A stretch of DNA of 64,000 nt. It comes from Gallaecimonas mangrovi. GTDB lineage: Bacteria > Pseudomonadota > Gammaproteobacteria > Enterobacterales > Gallaecimonadaceae. Shown here piece after piece: positions 46,479-55,565 of this stretch. Numbering within the stretch: the first letter of the stretch is position 1; the number at the start of each line of letters is the position of its first letter. The DNA lies in NCBI RefSeq assembly GCF_003367375.1, contig NZ_CP031416.1, forward strand, positions 1,557,501 through 1,621,500, given 5' to 3'. The translations under genes and the position numbers were made by a program. Under the pieces are notes generated by a model that was not told the DNA's origin, searched no databases, and saw nothing but the letters and a program-made list of their open reading frames with translations.

Positions 46479-47325
46479 GGAAACGTTCGCAGGCCTCCAA
46501 GGTGTTCTCCATTAGCGTAGCAACGGTCATCGGCCCAACGCCACCAGGTACGGGGGTAATAAAGCTGGCACGTTTGGCCGCTTCGTCAAAACCGATATCG
46601 CCGCGCAATTTGCCGTCGCTTTGGCGGTTAATGCCCACATCAATCACAATGGCGCCGTCTTTTACCCAGTCGCCGGGAATAAATTCAGACTTACCCACTG
46701 CCACCACCAAAATATCGGCGCGGCGCACATGGCTTTCTAAATCATGGGTAAAGCGGTGACAGGTGGTGGTGGTGCAACCTGCCAGCAGTAGCTCCAGCGT
46801 GGCGGGGCGGCCAACGATATTCGAGGCGCCAACAATGACGGCATGTTTGCCATGGGGTTCGTAATCAATCGACTCGAGCAGGGTAATAATGCCCTTGGGC
46901 GTGCAAGGGCGCAGCACCGGAATACGCTGGGCCAAACGGCCAACGTTGTAGGGGTGAAAACCATCAACGTCTTTGTCGGGGCGAATTTGTTCCAGTACTT
47001 TGGTGGCATCAATACCAGCTGGCAGTGGCAGCTGTACCAGAATGCCGTCAATGCTGGCATCGCTGTTCAGTTCATCAATTAAGCTCAGCAGCTCAGTTTC
47101 AGTGGTGGTGGCTGGCAAGTCGAATGATTTGGACAAGAAGCCCACCTCATCACAAGCCCGGCGTTTGGAGCCCACATACACTTGTGAAGCCGGGTCGGCC
47201 CCTACCAGTACTACCGCCAAACCGGGTTGACGTTTACCCGCAGCGCGGCGATCACTTACGGCGTTTTTGACTTTTTCGCGAACAGAAGCAGCAACCGCTT
47301 TGCCATCGATGATTTGAGCAGACAT
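46468..47325 (-). CDS. folD: Bifunctional methylene-THF dehydrogenase/cyclohydrolase
   Basis: 285 residues. Interconverts 5,10-methylene-THF, methenyl-THF and 10-formyl-THF. The active-site Lys is in [30 protein letters not shown] and the NADP-site block [19 protein letters not shown], followed by [16 protein letters not shown], are diagnostic. Divergent from the tRNA genes downstream on the plus strand, as folD and tRNA genes often are in gammaproteobacteria. Confidence 0.96.
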   Translation of the reverse strand: MSAQIIDGKAVAASVREKVKNAVSDRRAAGKRQPGLAVVLVGADPASQVYVGSKRRACDEVGFLSKSFDLPATTTETELLSLIDELNSDASIDGILVQLPLPAGIDATKVLEQIRPDKDVDGFHPYNVGRLAQRIPVLRPCTPKGIITLLESIDYEPHGKHAVIVGASNIVGRPATLELLLAGCTTTTCHRFTHDLESHVRRADILVVAVGKSEFIPGDWVKDGAIVIDVGINRQSDGKLRGDIGFDEAAKRASFITPVPGGVGPMTVATLMENTLEACERFHDA

Positions 47326-47416
47326 GCAGCAATAATCCTTCAGGAAATCGTTTTAATGAGCATAGGCGGGCATATTGTCGCAAAGAATAGGTACTTAGGC
47401 CATGTTCTCGTGGCAG

Positions 47417-47445
47417 TTGACCGGGCCTTGGCATCTTTGTATGAT
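47417..47445 (+). promoter_or_regulatory. Sigma70 promoter of the tRNA-Arg/tRNA-His unit
   Basis: TTGACC, 17-base spacer, TATGAT, then a GC-rich discriminator (GCGCTCCGC) of the kind found at stringently controlled stable-RNA promoters. The predicted start is about 35 bases before the tRNA. Confidence 0.75.
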
Positions 47446-47486
47446 GCGCTCCGCTTTTCAGGCCACGAACTGTGTCTGAAGGATTT

Positions 47487-47563
<77 letters not shown>

Positions 47564-47570
47564 TTTCGAT

Positions 47571-47647
47571 GGTGGGCGTAGCTCAGTTGGTAGAGCCCCG
47601 GATTGTGATTCCGGTTGTCGTGGGTTCAAGTCCCATCGTCCACCCCA
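47571..47647 (+). tRNA. tRNA-His (GTG)
   Basis: 77 bases including the extra 5' G (-1) paired to C73, the histidine identity element, and encoded CCA. The sequence differs from E. coli tRNA-His only in stem pairs and at a few loop positions. Anticodon GTG in the loop TTGTGAT. Only seven bases after tRNA-Arg, so one precursor. Confidence 0.97.
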
Positions 47648-47721
47648 TCTGTTAAGTGTTTCCATTTCCCTCTTAAGTTGCTTAAGCTCATGGGCTTGTG
47701 TTCTTCACGCCATGTCGTCTT

Positions 47722-48849
47722 ATGGAATGTCGTTTTATCAGCAGCCTGCAAGACATCCACGCTCAAATGTGGGATGCACTGGTGCCAGATGGCAACCCTT
47801 TTGTGCAGCACGGTTTTTTATCGGCGCTGGAAACAAGCGGCGCCGTAGGCCAGGGCACGGGGTGGCAGCCGCATCATCTGCTGATTTACCAAGGCCAAAA
47901 CCTGATTGGCGCCATGGCGCTCTATGTGAAAAGCCATAGTTACGGCGAGTATGTCTTTGACCACGGCTGGGCACAGGCCTACCACCAACACGGTTTTGAT
48001 TACTACCCCAAACTGGTGGCAGCCGTGCCTTTTACGCCGGTTGCCGGCCCGCGTTTATTGACTAAAGAGCCTTTTGATCTGGTGCAGCAACAAGCTGTTT
48101 ATCAAGCGCTTAGTGATGAAGCTGTGCGCTTGGGCGCCTCGTCGTGGCATCTTTTATTCCCTCAAAAAAAGCCGCAGCAAATGCCCGGTATTGCCTTAAG
48201 AGAAGGCACGCAATTTCACTGGTATAACCGTGGCTATCAGCATTTTGACGACTTTTTGGCGGCTCTTAAGGCCCGAAAACGCAAAGCCATCAAAAAAGAA
48301 CGCCAGCTTGCCACCGAGGGCCTTGTCATCAGGTTGATTGAAGGGCCTGATATCACCACCTCATTTTGGCAGCGCTTTTATCTTTTTTATCAGCGCACCT
48401 ACCTTATTCGCAGTGGCCATAATGGTTACCTGCCCGAAGCTTTTTTTCTGACGGTGGGTGAAAAACTGCCGGAAAATGTGCTGCTAGCCGCCGCTTTTGA
48501 CGGCGACGAAATGGTGGCCGCCTCGCTATTTTTTAAAGATAAAAACCGTCTTTATGGCCGCTATTGGGGAGCCCTGGCGGACTTTGACCGGCTGCATTTT
48601 GAGTGCTGCTATTACCAAGGCATTGAATATTGCATTGCCAATGGTCTTGAACATTTTGACGCCGGAGCCCAGGGCGAGCATAAAATTCAGCGCGGCTTTG
48701 AGCCCATTGCAACTTGGTCAGCACACTGGTTGGCCAATGCTGATTTCATGGATGCGGTATTTCGTTTTGTGAATGAAGAACAGCCGCTTGTTGAAGCCTA
48801 CCGGCTTGAGCAAAAAGCGCTGCTGCCGTTTCGAGAATCCAGCCTCTAG
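47722..48849 (+). CDS. GNAT/FemAB-like acyltransferase (DUF482 family)
   Basis: 375 residues from ATG 47722; a GTG at 47698 is an in-frame alternative and neither has a clear ribosome site. Recognisable DUF482 features: NPFVQHGFLSALETSGAVG near residue 25, the block around YVFDHGWAQAYHQHGFDYYPKL, and GRYWGALADFDRLHFECCYY then EHFDAGAQGEHKIQRGF near the C-terminus. The fold is that of Fem/GNAT acyltransferases, which transfer aminoacyl or acyl groups; the substrate is unknown. It lies just after a tRNA pair, which is notable because Fem-type enzymes use aminoacyl-tRNA, but adjacency alone proves nothing. Confidence 0.82.
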   Translation: MECRFISSLQDIHAQMWDALVPDGNPFVQHGFLSALETSGAVGQGTGWQPHHLLIYQGQNLIGAMALYVKSHSYGEYVFDHGWAQAYHQHGFDYYPKLVAAVPFTPVAGPRLLTKEPFDLVQQQAVYQALSDEAVRLGASSWHLLFPQKKPQQMPGIALREGTQFHWYNRGYQHFDDFLAALKARKRKAIKKERQLATEGLVIRLIEGPDITTSFWQRFYLFYQRTYLIRSGHNGYLPEAFFLTVGEKLPENVLLAAAFDGDEMVAASLFFKDKNRLYGRYWGALADFDRLHFECCYYQGIEYCIANGLEHFDAGAQGEHKIQRGFEPIATWSAHWLANADFMDAVFRFVNEEQPLVEAYRLEQKALLPFRESSL

Positions 48850-48893
48850 CCAGCATCGTTGCTGCATTTATCGCCAGCTTTAACGCCCCTTCC

Positions 48894-48922
48894 TCGACTC
48901 TCTTGAAAACCGCCGCTATAAT
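48894..48922 (+). promoter_or_regulatory. Sigma70 promoter of tig
   Basis: TCGACT, 17-base spacer, perfect TATAAT. The leader to the tig ATG is about 140 bases. Confidence 0.6.
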
Positions 48923-48948
48923 GGCGCGTCATTCTGTATGCCAAATGT

Positions 48949-48975
48949 CAGCCAGGCCTTGATTTGCCTGGGCTG
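48949..48975 (+). promoter_or_regulatory. Hairpin in the tig leader
   Basis: CAGCCAGGC pairs with GCCTGGGCTG with a single bulged base, loop about 8 bases. No T run follows, so it is a leader structure rather than a terminator. Confidence 0.45.
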
Positions 48976-49069
48976 CAAGAATATTGGGGCAGGGCTTTAG
49001 CCGTGCCTTTCAGTTAAAAAAGGCGCTGCACCGGCTGCGCCGATGATCACAATTTATCGAGGTAAAACG

Positions 49070-50380
49070 ATGCAAGTTTCTGTTGAAACGACACAAGGCC
49101 TGGAGCGCCGCCTGACCATCACTGTGCCGGCTGACACCATTGACAGCGCTGTTGAATCTGGCCTGCGTGCAGAAGCCAAGCGCGCGAAAGTTGACGGTTT
49201 CCGTCCGGGCAAAGTACCTGCCAGCATCATCAAAAAACGTTACGGCCAAGCGGTACGTAACGACGTGACTCAACGTGTGGTTGAGCGTCACTTCATTGAT
49301 GCCATCGTCAAAGAAAACTTGAACCCGGCTGGCGCGCCTAACTTTGAAATCACCAAAGACGAAACCGGTAGTGATTTCGAATTTACCGCCACTTTTGAAG
49401 TGTACCCACAGATCGAATTAAAAGGTCTGGACACAGTAGAAGTAGAAAAGCCGACCGTTGCGATTGGTGACGAAGACCTCGCCAAAATGCTGGAAACCCT
49501 GCAAAAGCAGCACGCTACTTGGAAAGAGTCTGACAAAGCCGCTGCTAATGGCGACAAAGTGACTATCGACTTTGTTGGTAGCATTGACGGTGAAGAATTC
49601 GAAGGTGGCAAAGCCGAAGGCTTTGAACTGCAACTGGGCCAAGGCCGTATGATCCCTGGCTTTGAAGATGCCATCATCGGTAAAAAAGCCGGTGAAGAGC
49701 TGGTAAGCGAAGTGACCTTCCCTGAAGATTACCACGCTGAAAACCTCAAAGGTAAAGCGGCCAGCTTCGCCATTAAAGTCACTAAGGTTGAAGAGCAAGA
49801 ACTGCCTGAACTGACCGACGAGTTTGCGACTCGCTTTGGCGTTCAAGACGGCGGTCTGGAAGCCCTTAAAGCCGAAGTACAGAAAAACATGGAGCGCGAG
49901 CTCAACAATGTTCTTCGCAACAAAATCAAAGACCAAGTACTTGACGGCTTGATCAAAGCCAACGACGTTGAATTGCCTTCTGCCCTGGTTGCCCAGGAAG
50001 TTGACAACCTGCGTCGCCAGGCGCTTTCTCGCTTCGGTGGCAACGTAAACGCTGGCAACCTGCCTGAGCTGCCTGCTGAACTGTTCGAAGACCAAGCCCG
50101 TCGCCGCGTACAGGTTGGTTTGCTGCTGGGTGAAGTGATCCGCTCTGAAGACATCAAAGTTGATGACGCTCGTGTTCAAGAGCTGATCGCTAACCAAGCT
50201 TCTGCTTACGAAGATCCTGCTGAAGTCATCAAGTACTTCAACGAAAACAAGGAAACCATCGAGCAGATGCGTAACCTGGCTCTGGAAGAGCAAGCGGTTG
50301 ACGCCGTATTAGCGAAAGCTAAGGTGACTGAAAAAGCAGCAGCTTTTGATGAAATCATGAACAACGGCGAGCAAGGCTAA
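49070..50380 (+). CDS. tig: Trigger factor
   Basis: 436 residues from ATG 49070, chosen because GAGG precedes it and [20 protein letters not shown] is the E. coli-like N-terminus. The ribosome-binding signature is [17 protein letters not shown] near residues 43-58. A PPIase domain ([32 protein letters not shown]) lies near 155-240, then the helical arms. A ribosome-bound chaperone for nascent chains. First gene of tig-clpP-clpX-lon-hupB. Confidence 0.97.
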   Translation: MQVSVETTQGLERRLTITVPADTIDSAVESGLRAEAKRAKVDGFRPGKVPASIIKKRYGQAVRNDVTQRVVERHFIDAIVKENLNPAGAPNFEITKDETGSDFEFTATFEVYPQIELKGLDTVEVEKPTVAIGDEDLAKMLETLQKQHATWKESDKAAANGDKVTIDFVGSIDGEEFEGGKAEGFELQLGQGRMIPGFEDAIIGKKAGEELVSEVTFPEDYHAENLKGKAASFAIKVTKVEEQELPELTDEFATRFGVQDGGLEALKAEVQKNMERELNNVLRNKIKDQVLDGLIKANDVELPSALVAQEVDNLRRQALSRFGGNVNAGNLPELPAELFEDQARRRVQVGLLLGEVIRSEDIKVDDARVQELIANQASAYEDPAEVIKYFNENKETIEQMRNLALEEQAVDAVLAKAKVTEKAAAFDEIMNNGEQG

Positions 50381-50390
50381 TTCCCGTCCG

Positions 50391-50421
50391 TTGACTTGCT
50401 TTCATAAAGCAACGTTATAAT
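50391..50421 (+). promoter_or_regulatory. Sigma70 promoter of clpP
   Basis: TTGACT and TATAAT separated by 19 bases, lying between the tig stop and a terminator-like hairpin. The predicted start is inside the left arm of that hairpin. Confidence 0.6.
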
Positions 50422-50448
50422 GGCTCGAGCAACCCTCGAGCCATTTTT
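50421..50448 (+). terminator. Terminator-like hairpin between tig and clpP
   Basis: TGGCTCGAG/CTCGAGCCA perfect 9-bp stem with a 5-base loop followed by TTTTT. Transcripts arriving from tig would form it entirely; transcripts starting at the clpP promoter would lose most of the left arm. Confidence 0.75.
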
Positions 50449-50464
50449 CATTTCAGGACCCTTA

Positions 50465-51076
50465 ATGAAGCTAAACGCCGAGAACAACCCGATGAATGCC
50501 CTGGTGCCGATGGTCATCGAACAGACCGCACGTGGGGAACGTTCCTTTGATATCTATTCCCGCCTGTTAAAAGAGCGTGTGATATTCCTGACCGGTCAGG
50601 TTGAAGACCAGATGGCCAATCTGATTGTGGCGCAGCTATTGTTCCTTGAGTCAGAAAATCCCGAGAAAGATATTCACATTTATATCAACTCGCCCGGTGG
50701 CTCCGTGACGGCTGGCATGGCGATTTATGACACCATGCAATTTATTAAAGCGGATGTGAGCACTGTCTGTATTGGCCAAGCGGCCTCTATGGGCGCGTTC
50801 CTGCTCGCCGGTGGTGCTAAAGGTAAGCGCCATTGTTTGCCGAACGCGCGGGTGATGATCCACCAACCTTTGGGTGGCTTTCAGGGCCAGGCCTCTGATA
50901 TTGAGATCCATGCCAAAGAGATTCTGTTCATCAAAGACAGGCTGAATCGCCTGTTGGCTGAACATACCGGCCAACCGCTGGACACTATTACTCAGGATAC
51001 CGATCGCGATCGCTTTATGACTGCCGATCAGGCGAAAGAATACGGACTTGTTGATTCCGTTCTTGTAAGCCGCTGA
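50465..51076 (+). CDS. clpP: ATP-dependent Clp protease proteolytic subunit
   Basis: 203 residues from ATG 50465 (AGGA six bases upstream); a longer frame from 50420 crosses the terminator hairpin. The catalytic triad is visible: Ser108 in [14 protein letters not shown], His133 in [13 protein letters not shown], and Asp in the DTDRDRFM segment. The short N-terminal stretch before [10 protein letters not shown] is likely a cleaved propeptide as in E. coli. Works with ClpX encoded next. Confidence 0.97.
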   Translation: MKLNAENNPMNALVPMVIEQTARGERSFDIYSRLLKERVIFLTGQVEDQMANLIVAQLLFLESENPEKDIHIYINSPGGSVTAGMAIYDTMQFIKADVSTVCIGQAASMGAFLLAGGAKGKRHCLPNARVMIHQPLGGFQGQASDIEIHAKEILFIKDRLNRLLAEHTGQPLDTITQDTDRDRFMTADQAKEYGLVDSVLVSR

Positions 51077-51141
51077 TTTGGTCGTATCCTACAATAAAGA
51101 GAAAGCCGGGCAGGGAAGACCTGCACTGCATGAGGTAACCA

Positions 51142-52413
51142 ATGACTGAAAGCACTAAAGGTGGTGGCGACGGCAAACTGCTGTACTGCTCCTTTTGCGG
51201 TAAAAGCCAGCATGAGGTCCGTAAGCTGATCGCGGGGCCATCTGTCTTTATCTGTGATGAATGCGTTGACTTGTGCAACGACATCATCCGCGAGGAGATA
51301 AAGGAAATTGCCCCCCGTCAGGCCAAGGACAGCCTGCCTGTGCCAAAAGAGATCCGAAGCCATTTGGATGACTTCGTTATCGGCCAGGATCATGCCAAAA
51401 AGGTGCTGTCTGTTGCTGTCTACAACCACTACAAAAGGTTGCGCAACCCCAGCCACGATGATGTTGAGCTTGGCAAAAGTAATATTTTGCTCATTGGCCC
51501 AACCGGTTCCGGTAAGACATTGCTGGCCGAAACCTTAGCGCGTCTGCTGGACGTGCCCTTCACCATGGCTGACGCCACCACCTTGACCGAAGCCGGTTAT
51601 GTGGGTGAAGACGTAGAAAACATCATTCAAAAGCTGCTGCAAAAATGCGATTACGATATCGACAAAGCCCAACGTGGCATTGTTTATATCGACGAGATTG
51701 ACAAAATTTCGCGCAAATCAGATAACCCTTCCATTACCCGTGATGTTTCCGGGGAAGGGGTACAGCAAGCGCTTTTGAAACTGATTGAAGGCACCGTTGC
51801 TGCCGTGCCGCCGCAAGGTGGCCGTAAGCATCCGCAGCAAGAGTTCTTGCAGGTTGATACCTCTAAGATCTTGTTTATTTGCGGTGGTGCCTTTGCTGGT
51901 CTTGATAAGGTTGTTGACGCTCGTACTGCCACCTCTAAAGGCATCGGTTTCGGTGCTGAGGTGAAAGGCGAAAAAGACAAGTCATCTATTTCTGAGCTGT
52001 TCCGCAAGGTTGAGCCGGAAGATTTGGTGAAATACGGCCTTATTCCTGAGTTCATTGGCCGTTTGCCTGTTGTGGCAACGCTGGATGAGCTTGATGAGTC
52101 TGCGCTGGTACAGATCTTGTCTGAACCTAAAAATGCCCTGACCAAGCAATATCAGGCCTTGTTCTCGCTGGAAGGCGCTGAGCTGGAGTTCCGCGACGAC
52201 GCACTCAAAGCCATTGCCCACAAAGCCATGGAGCGCAAAACCGGTGCCCGGGGCCTGCGTTCTATTGTTGAAGGGGTGTTGCTTGACACCATGTACGAAC
52301 TGCCCGGCGAAGAAAACGTCGAGAAGGTGGTGGTGGACGAAACGGTTATCAAAGGCGAATCTAAGCCAATTTTGATTTATCGTTCGGAAGATAAGGTCGC
52401 CTCTTCCAATTGA
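51142..52413 (+). CDS. clpX: ATP-dependent protease ATPase subunit ClpX
   Basis: 423 residues; E. coli ClpX has 424. N-terminal zinc-binding domain with two CxxC pairs ([19 protein letters not shown]). AAA+ module with Walker [13 protein letters not shown] and Walker [12 protein letters not shown]. The ClpP-binding IGF loop is present as [10 protein letters not shown]. Unfolds tagged substrates and threads them into ClpP. GAGG lies before the ATG; a terminator follows. Confidence 0.97.
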   Translation: MTESTKGGGDGKLLYCSFCGKSQHEVRKLIAGPSVFICDECVDLCNDIIREEIKEIAPRQAKDSLPVPKEIRSHLDDFVIGQDHAKKVLSVAVYNHYKRLRNPSHDDVELGKSNILLIGPTGSGKTLLAETLARLLDVPFTMADATTLTEAGYVGEDVENIIQKLLQKCDYDIDKAQRGIVYIDEIDKISRKSDNPSITRDVSGEGVQQALLKLIEGTVAAVPPQGGRKHPQQEFLQVDTSKILFICGGAFAGLDKVVDARTATSKGIGFGAEVKGEKDKSSISELFRKVEPEDLVKYGLIPEFIGRLPVVATLDELDESALVQILSEPKNALTKQYQALFSLEGAELEFRDDALKAIAHKAMERKTGARGLRSIVEGVLLDTMYELPGEENVEKVVVDETVIKGESKPILIYRSEDKVASSN

Positions 52414-52425
52414 TGGGGACTTGTA

Positions 52426-52459
52426 AAGAAAAAACGAGGCTACTGCCTCGTTTTTTCTT
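52426..52459 (+). terminator. Rho-independent terminator after clpX
   Basis: AAGAAAAAACGAGG and CCTCGTTTTTTCTT form a perfect 14-bp stem around CTACTG. The end of the right arm is shared with the -35 element of the lon heat-shock promoter. Confidence 0.92.
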
Positions 52460-52485
52460 GAAATTGCTTATTGGTGTCCCCATCT
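52457..52485 (+). promoter_or_regulatory. Sigma32 heat-shock promoter of lon
   Basis: CTTGAAA, 14-base spacer, CCCCATCT: an exact match to both halves of the RpoH consensus (CTTGAAA, N13-15, CCCCATnT), 31 bases before the lon ATG. Confidence 0.92.
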
Positions 52486-52515
52486 TGAGCCTAACAGCTT
52501 CCCCTGGAGATCCGC

Positions 52516-54870
52516 ATGACTCTAGAGCGTTCAGAACGCATAGAAATTCCCGTACTGCCACTGAGAGATGTGGTGGTCTATCCCTACATGGTGATCCCAC
52601 TGTTTGTAGGGCGTGATAAATCCGTTAATTGCCTTGAAGCCGCGATGGCGCAAGACAAGCAGGTTTTCCTGGTCGCGCAAAAGGATGCTGAGCAAGACGA
52701 CCCTGAGCTGGGTGACATCTACCCGGTGGGCACCGTTGCCACCATTTTGCAGATGCTCAAGCTGCCTGACGGCACCGTCAAGGTGCTGGTAGAAGGTAAT
52801 CAGCGTGCTGAAATCAACAGCCTAGAAACCGCTGACGATTTTCTACACGGCGAAGTGACTTTCTTAGCGTCGCAAGGCATTGAAGAGCAAGAGCAGGAAG
52901 TGCTGGTACGCACAGCCATTAACCAATTTGAAGGTTACATCAAGCTCAATAAGAAGATCCCGCCGGAAGTGCTGACTTCGTTAAGCGGTATTGATGAACC
53001 GGCACGCCTGGCCGATACCATGGCGGCTCATATGCCTATCAAACTGGAAGACAAGCAAAAAGTGCTTGAAATCATTCCAGTCGGTGAGCGTATCGAATAT
53101 TTGCTTGGCTTAATGGAAAGCGAAATCGATTTGTTGCAAATCGAAAAACGCATCCGTGGCCGCGTTAAAAAGCAAATGGAAAAAAGCCAGCGCGAGTACT
53201 ACCTCAACGAGCAGATGAAGGCCATCCAGAAAGAACTGGGTGAGCTGGAAGATGCGCCTGATGAGTTTGAAGGCCTGCAAGCGAAAATTGACGAAGCCGG
53301 CATGCCGGAAGAAGTCAAAGCCAAAGCCAATGGCGAGCTTTCCAAGCTGAAGATGATGTCACCGATGTCGGCCGAAGCCACAGTGGTGCGTTCCTACATC
53401 GACTGGCTGGTATCGGTGCCGTGGTCGAAAAAAACCAAGGTTAAAAAGAACATCGCTAAAGCCGAGGAAGTGCTGGATGCTGACCATTTTGGCCTGGAGA
53501 AGGTCAAAGAGCGCATTCTCGAGTACCTGGCCGTACAAGCACGTTCCAGCAAGCTTAAAGGGCCTATCTTGTGCTTGGTGGGGCCGCCTGGGGTAGGTAA
53601 AACCTCTCTTGGCCAATCCATTGCCAAGGCGACTGGCCGCAAATACGTGCGGGTAGCGCTGGGCGGCGTGCGCGACGAAGCCGAAATTCGCGGCCACCGC
53701 CGCACTTACATCGGTTCTATGCCGGGCAAGCTCATCCAGAAAATGGCCAAAGTTGGCGTTCGTAACCCGCTGTTCTTACTCGATGAAATCGACAAGATGG
53801 CGTCTGATATGCGCGGAGACCCCGCTTCTGCATTGTTAGAGGTGCTGGATCCTGAGCAAAACGCCACCTTTGCCGACCATTATCTGGAAGTGGATTACGA
53901 TTTGTCCGACGTGATGTTCGTGGCCACATCCAATTCGATGAATATTCCCGGTCCGCTTTTAGATCGGATGGAAGTTATCCGCCTATCTGGTTATACAGAA
54001 GACGAAAAACTGAACATCGCCCGTAACCACTTACTGCCTAAGCAAGTGAGTCGCAACGGTCTGAAAAAAGATGAACTGACGGTCGAAGACAGCGCTATTG
54101 TCGGCATCATTCGTTATTACACCCGTGAAGCCGGTGTTCGTAACTTAGAGCGCGAACTGTCAACGCTGTGCCGCAAGGCGGTGAAGAAGCTATTGCTGGA
54201 AAAAGACACTAAGCATGTCACCATTGATGGCGATAATCTGCACCAGTTCTTGGGTGTTATGCGCTTTGATTACGGCCGCGCCGATGACGAAAACCGTATT
54301 GGCCAAGTAACGGGCCTGGCCTGGACCGAAGTGGGCGGCGACTTGCTGACCATTGAAGCGGCCAGCGTACCAGGTAAAGGCAAACTCACTTACACCGGCT
54401 CTTTGGGCGATGTAATGAAGGAGTCTATCCAGGCGGCGATGACGGTTGTAAGGTCACGGGCCGACAAGCTGCGTATTAACAGCGATTTCCACGAGAAGCG
54501 TGATATTCATATTCACGTTCCAGAAGGGGCAACACCAAAAGATGGCCCTTCTGCCGGTATCGCTATGTGTACTTCACTGGTTTCTAGCTTGACCGGTAAT
54601 CCGGTACGCAGTGATGTGGCCATGACCGGTGAAATTACGCTGCGCGGCGAAGTTTTGCGTATCGGCGGCTTAAAAGAAAAACTGCTTGCTGCCCACCGCG
54701 GTGGCATCAAGCATGTCCTTATCCCCTACGAAAATGAACGGGATCTGGAAGAAATCCCGGAAAACGTCAAACAAGACCTTGTTATTCACCCAGTAAAATG
54801 GATTGACGAGGTCTTGAAACTGGCGTTAGCCGAGGATCCGGCGGGCTTTTCACCACAAAGTGCGGCCTGA
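52516..54870 (+). CDS. lon: Lon protease
   Basis: 784 residues; E. coli Lon has 784. N-terminal substrate-binding domain beginning with [23 protein letters not shown]+ module with Walker [13 protein letters not shown] near residue 355 and Walker [12 protein letters not shown]-terminal protease domain with the Ser-Lys dyad (Ser in [12 protein letters not shown], Lys in the [14 protein letters not shown] segment). Degrades misfolded and regulatory proteins. Behind a clear sigma32 promoter. Confidence 0.98.
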   Translation: MTLERSERIEIPVLPLRDVVVYPYMVIPLFVGRDKSVNCLEAAMAQDKQVFLVAQKDAEQDDPELGDIYPVGTVATILQMLKLPDGTVKVLVEGNQRAEINSLETADDFLHGEVTFLASQGIEEQEQEVLVRTAINQFEGYIKLNKKIPPEVLTSLSGIDEPARLADTMAAHMPIKLEDKQKVLEIIPVGERIEYLLGLMESEIDLLQIEKRIRGRVKKQMEKSQREYYLNEQMKAIQKELGELEDAPDEFEGLQAKIDEAGMPEEVKAKANGELSKLKMMSPMSAEATVVRSYIDWLVSVPWSKKTKVKKNIAKAEEVLDADHFGLEKVKERILEYLAVQARSSKLKGPILCLVGPPGVGKTSLGQSIAKATGRKYVRVALGGVRDEAEIRGHRRTYIGSMPGKLIQKMAKVGVRNPLFLLDEIDKMASDMRGDPASALLEVLDPEQNATFADHYLEVDYDLSDVMFVATSNSMNIPGPLLDRMEVIRLSGYTEDEKLNIARNHLLPKQVSRNGLKKDELTVEDSAIVGIIRYYTREAGVRNLERELSTLCRKAVKKLLLEKDTKHVTIDGDNLHQFLGVMRFDYGRADDENRIGQVTGLAWTEVGGDLLTIEAASVPGKGKLTYTGSLGDVMKESIQAAMTVVRSRADKLRINSDFHEKRDIHIHVPEGATPKDGPSAGIAMCTSLVSSLTGNPVRSDVAMTGEITLRGEVLRIGGLKEKLLAAHRGGIKHVLIPYENERDLEEIPENVKQDLVIHPVKWIDEVLKLALAEDPAGFSPQSAA

Positions 54871-54995
54871 TGACGACTTTTTGCGTCAGAGGGCTTTTCA
54901 CTGGTGACCGCTCTGGTATAGCCTAAGCTTGGTCGCTAGGCTGGAGGGCCTGTTCTGTCAGGGTTTGCCGACTTAAAGAGCATGCTTTAGTATGC

Positions 54996-55024
54996 TTGCA
55001 CTAGACAGGCAGGCTTGATATAAA
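54996..55024 (+). promoter_or_regulatory. Sigma70 promoter of hupB
   Basis: TTGCAC, 17-base spacer, TATAAA. The predicted leader is about 65 bases. Confidence 0.65.
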
Positions 55025-55027
55025 AAC

Positions 55028-55068
55028 CTCCGCTAGGCCGCAGTTTCTGGGAGATTTTGACTGCGGAG
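55028..55068 (+). promoter_or_regulatory. Alternative hairpins in the hupB leader
   Basis: CCGCAGT (55038-55044) pairs perfectly with ACTGCGG (55060-55066). CTCCGC (55028-55033) can instead pair with GCGGAG (55063-55068). The two pairings compete for the same right arm. Confidence 0.4.
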
Positions 55069-55097
55069 CAAAAATAACAATTGAAGGGGATGATATT

Positions 55098-55370
55098 GTG
55101 AATAAATCACAACTGATCGATAAAATTGCCGCAGGTGCTGATATTTCCAAAGCTGCTGCTGCTCGTGCACTGGACGCGTTCACCGACGCAGTAACTGAAT
55201 CCCTGAAAGAAGGTGATTCTGTTGCTCTGGTTGGTTTCGGTACTTTTTCTGTACGTGAGCGTGCTGCACGTTCTGGCCGTAACCCTCAGACCGGCGCTAC
55301 CATCAATATCGCCGCTGCTAAAATCCCGTCCTTTAAGGCCGGTAAAGCGCTGAAAGACTCCGTTAACTAA
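55098..55370 (+). CDS. hupB: DNA-binding protein HU-beta
   Basis: 90 residues, from a GTG start with AAGGGG eight bases upstream; E. coli hupB also uses [23 protein letters not shown] is nearly identical to E. coli HupB, and the arm motif [20 protein letters not shown] is intact. A nucleoid protein that bends DNA as a homodimer or with HU-alpha. Follows lon, as in E. coli. A weak nested hairpin (55384-55416) with few T residues follows it. Confidence 0.97.
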   Translation: MNKSQLIDKIAAGADISKAAAARALDAFTDAVTESLKEGDSVALVGFGTFSVRERAARSGRNPQTGATINIAAAKIPSFKAGKALKDSVN

Positions 55371-55427
55371 GACGCCTTGCCGGGGCGCAGCATAAGGCTA
55401 CCGCCTTTTAAGCGCCTAGGAATGTGA

Positions 55428-55504
55428 GGAGTGGTAGTTCAGTCGGTTAGAATACCGGCCTGTCACGCCGGGGGTCGCGGGTTCGAGTCCCGTCCACTCC
55501 GCCA
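55428..55504 (+). tRNA. tRNA-Asp (GTC)
   Basis: 77 bases with encoded CCA. Acceptor GGAGTGG/CCACTCC, anticodon GTC in loop CTGTCAC, T arm GCGGG TTCGAGT CCCGT. Very close to E. coli tRNA-Asp. It lies between hupB and ppiD and may be processed from the hupB transcript. Confidence 0.97.
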
Positions 55505-55510
55505 AAGCCA

Positions 55511-55545
55511 AAGGGCGCATCATCTACGGTGATGCGCTTTTTTTA
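55511..55545 (+). terminator. Rho-independent terminator after tRNA-Asp
   Basis: GCGCATCA/TGATGCGC stem with a TCTACGG loop followed by seven T residues. Confidence 0.92.
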
Positions 55546-55565
55546 TATAAGAGAGACAAAACAAC

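Noticed and set aside
48902-48922. CTTGAAA near the tig promoter as a sigma32 -35 element
   Set aside because: No CCCCATnT at the right distance; the TATAAT belongs to an ordinary sigma70 promoter.
49418-50293. 291-codon minus-strand open frame under tig
   Set aside because: Shadow of the strongly biased tig codons; no promoter, ribosome site or family.
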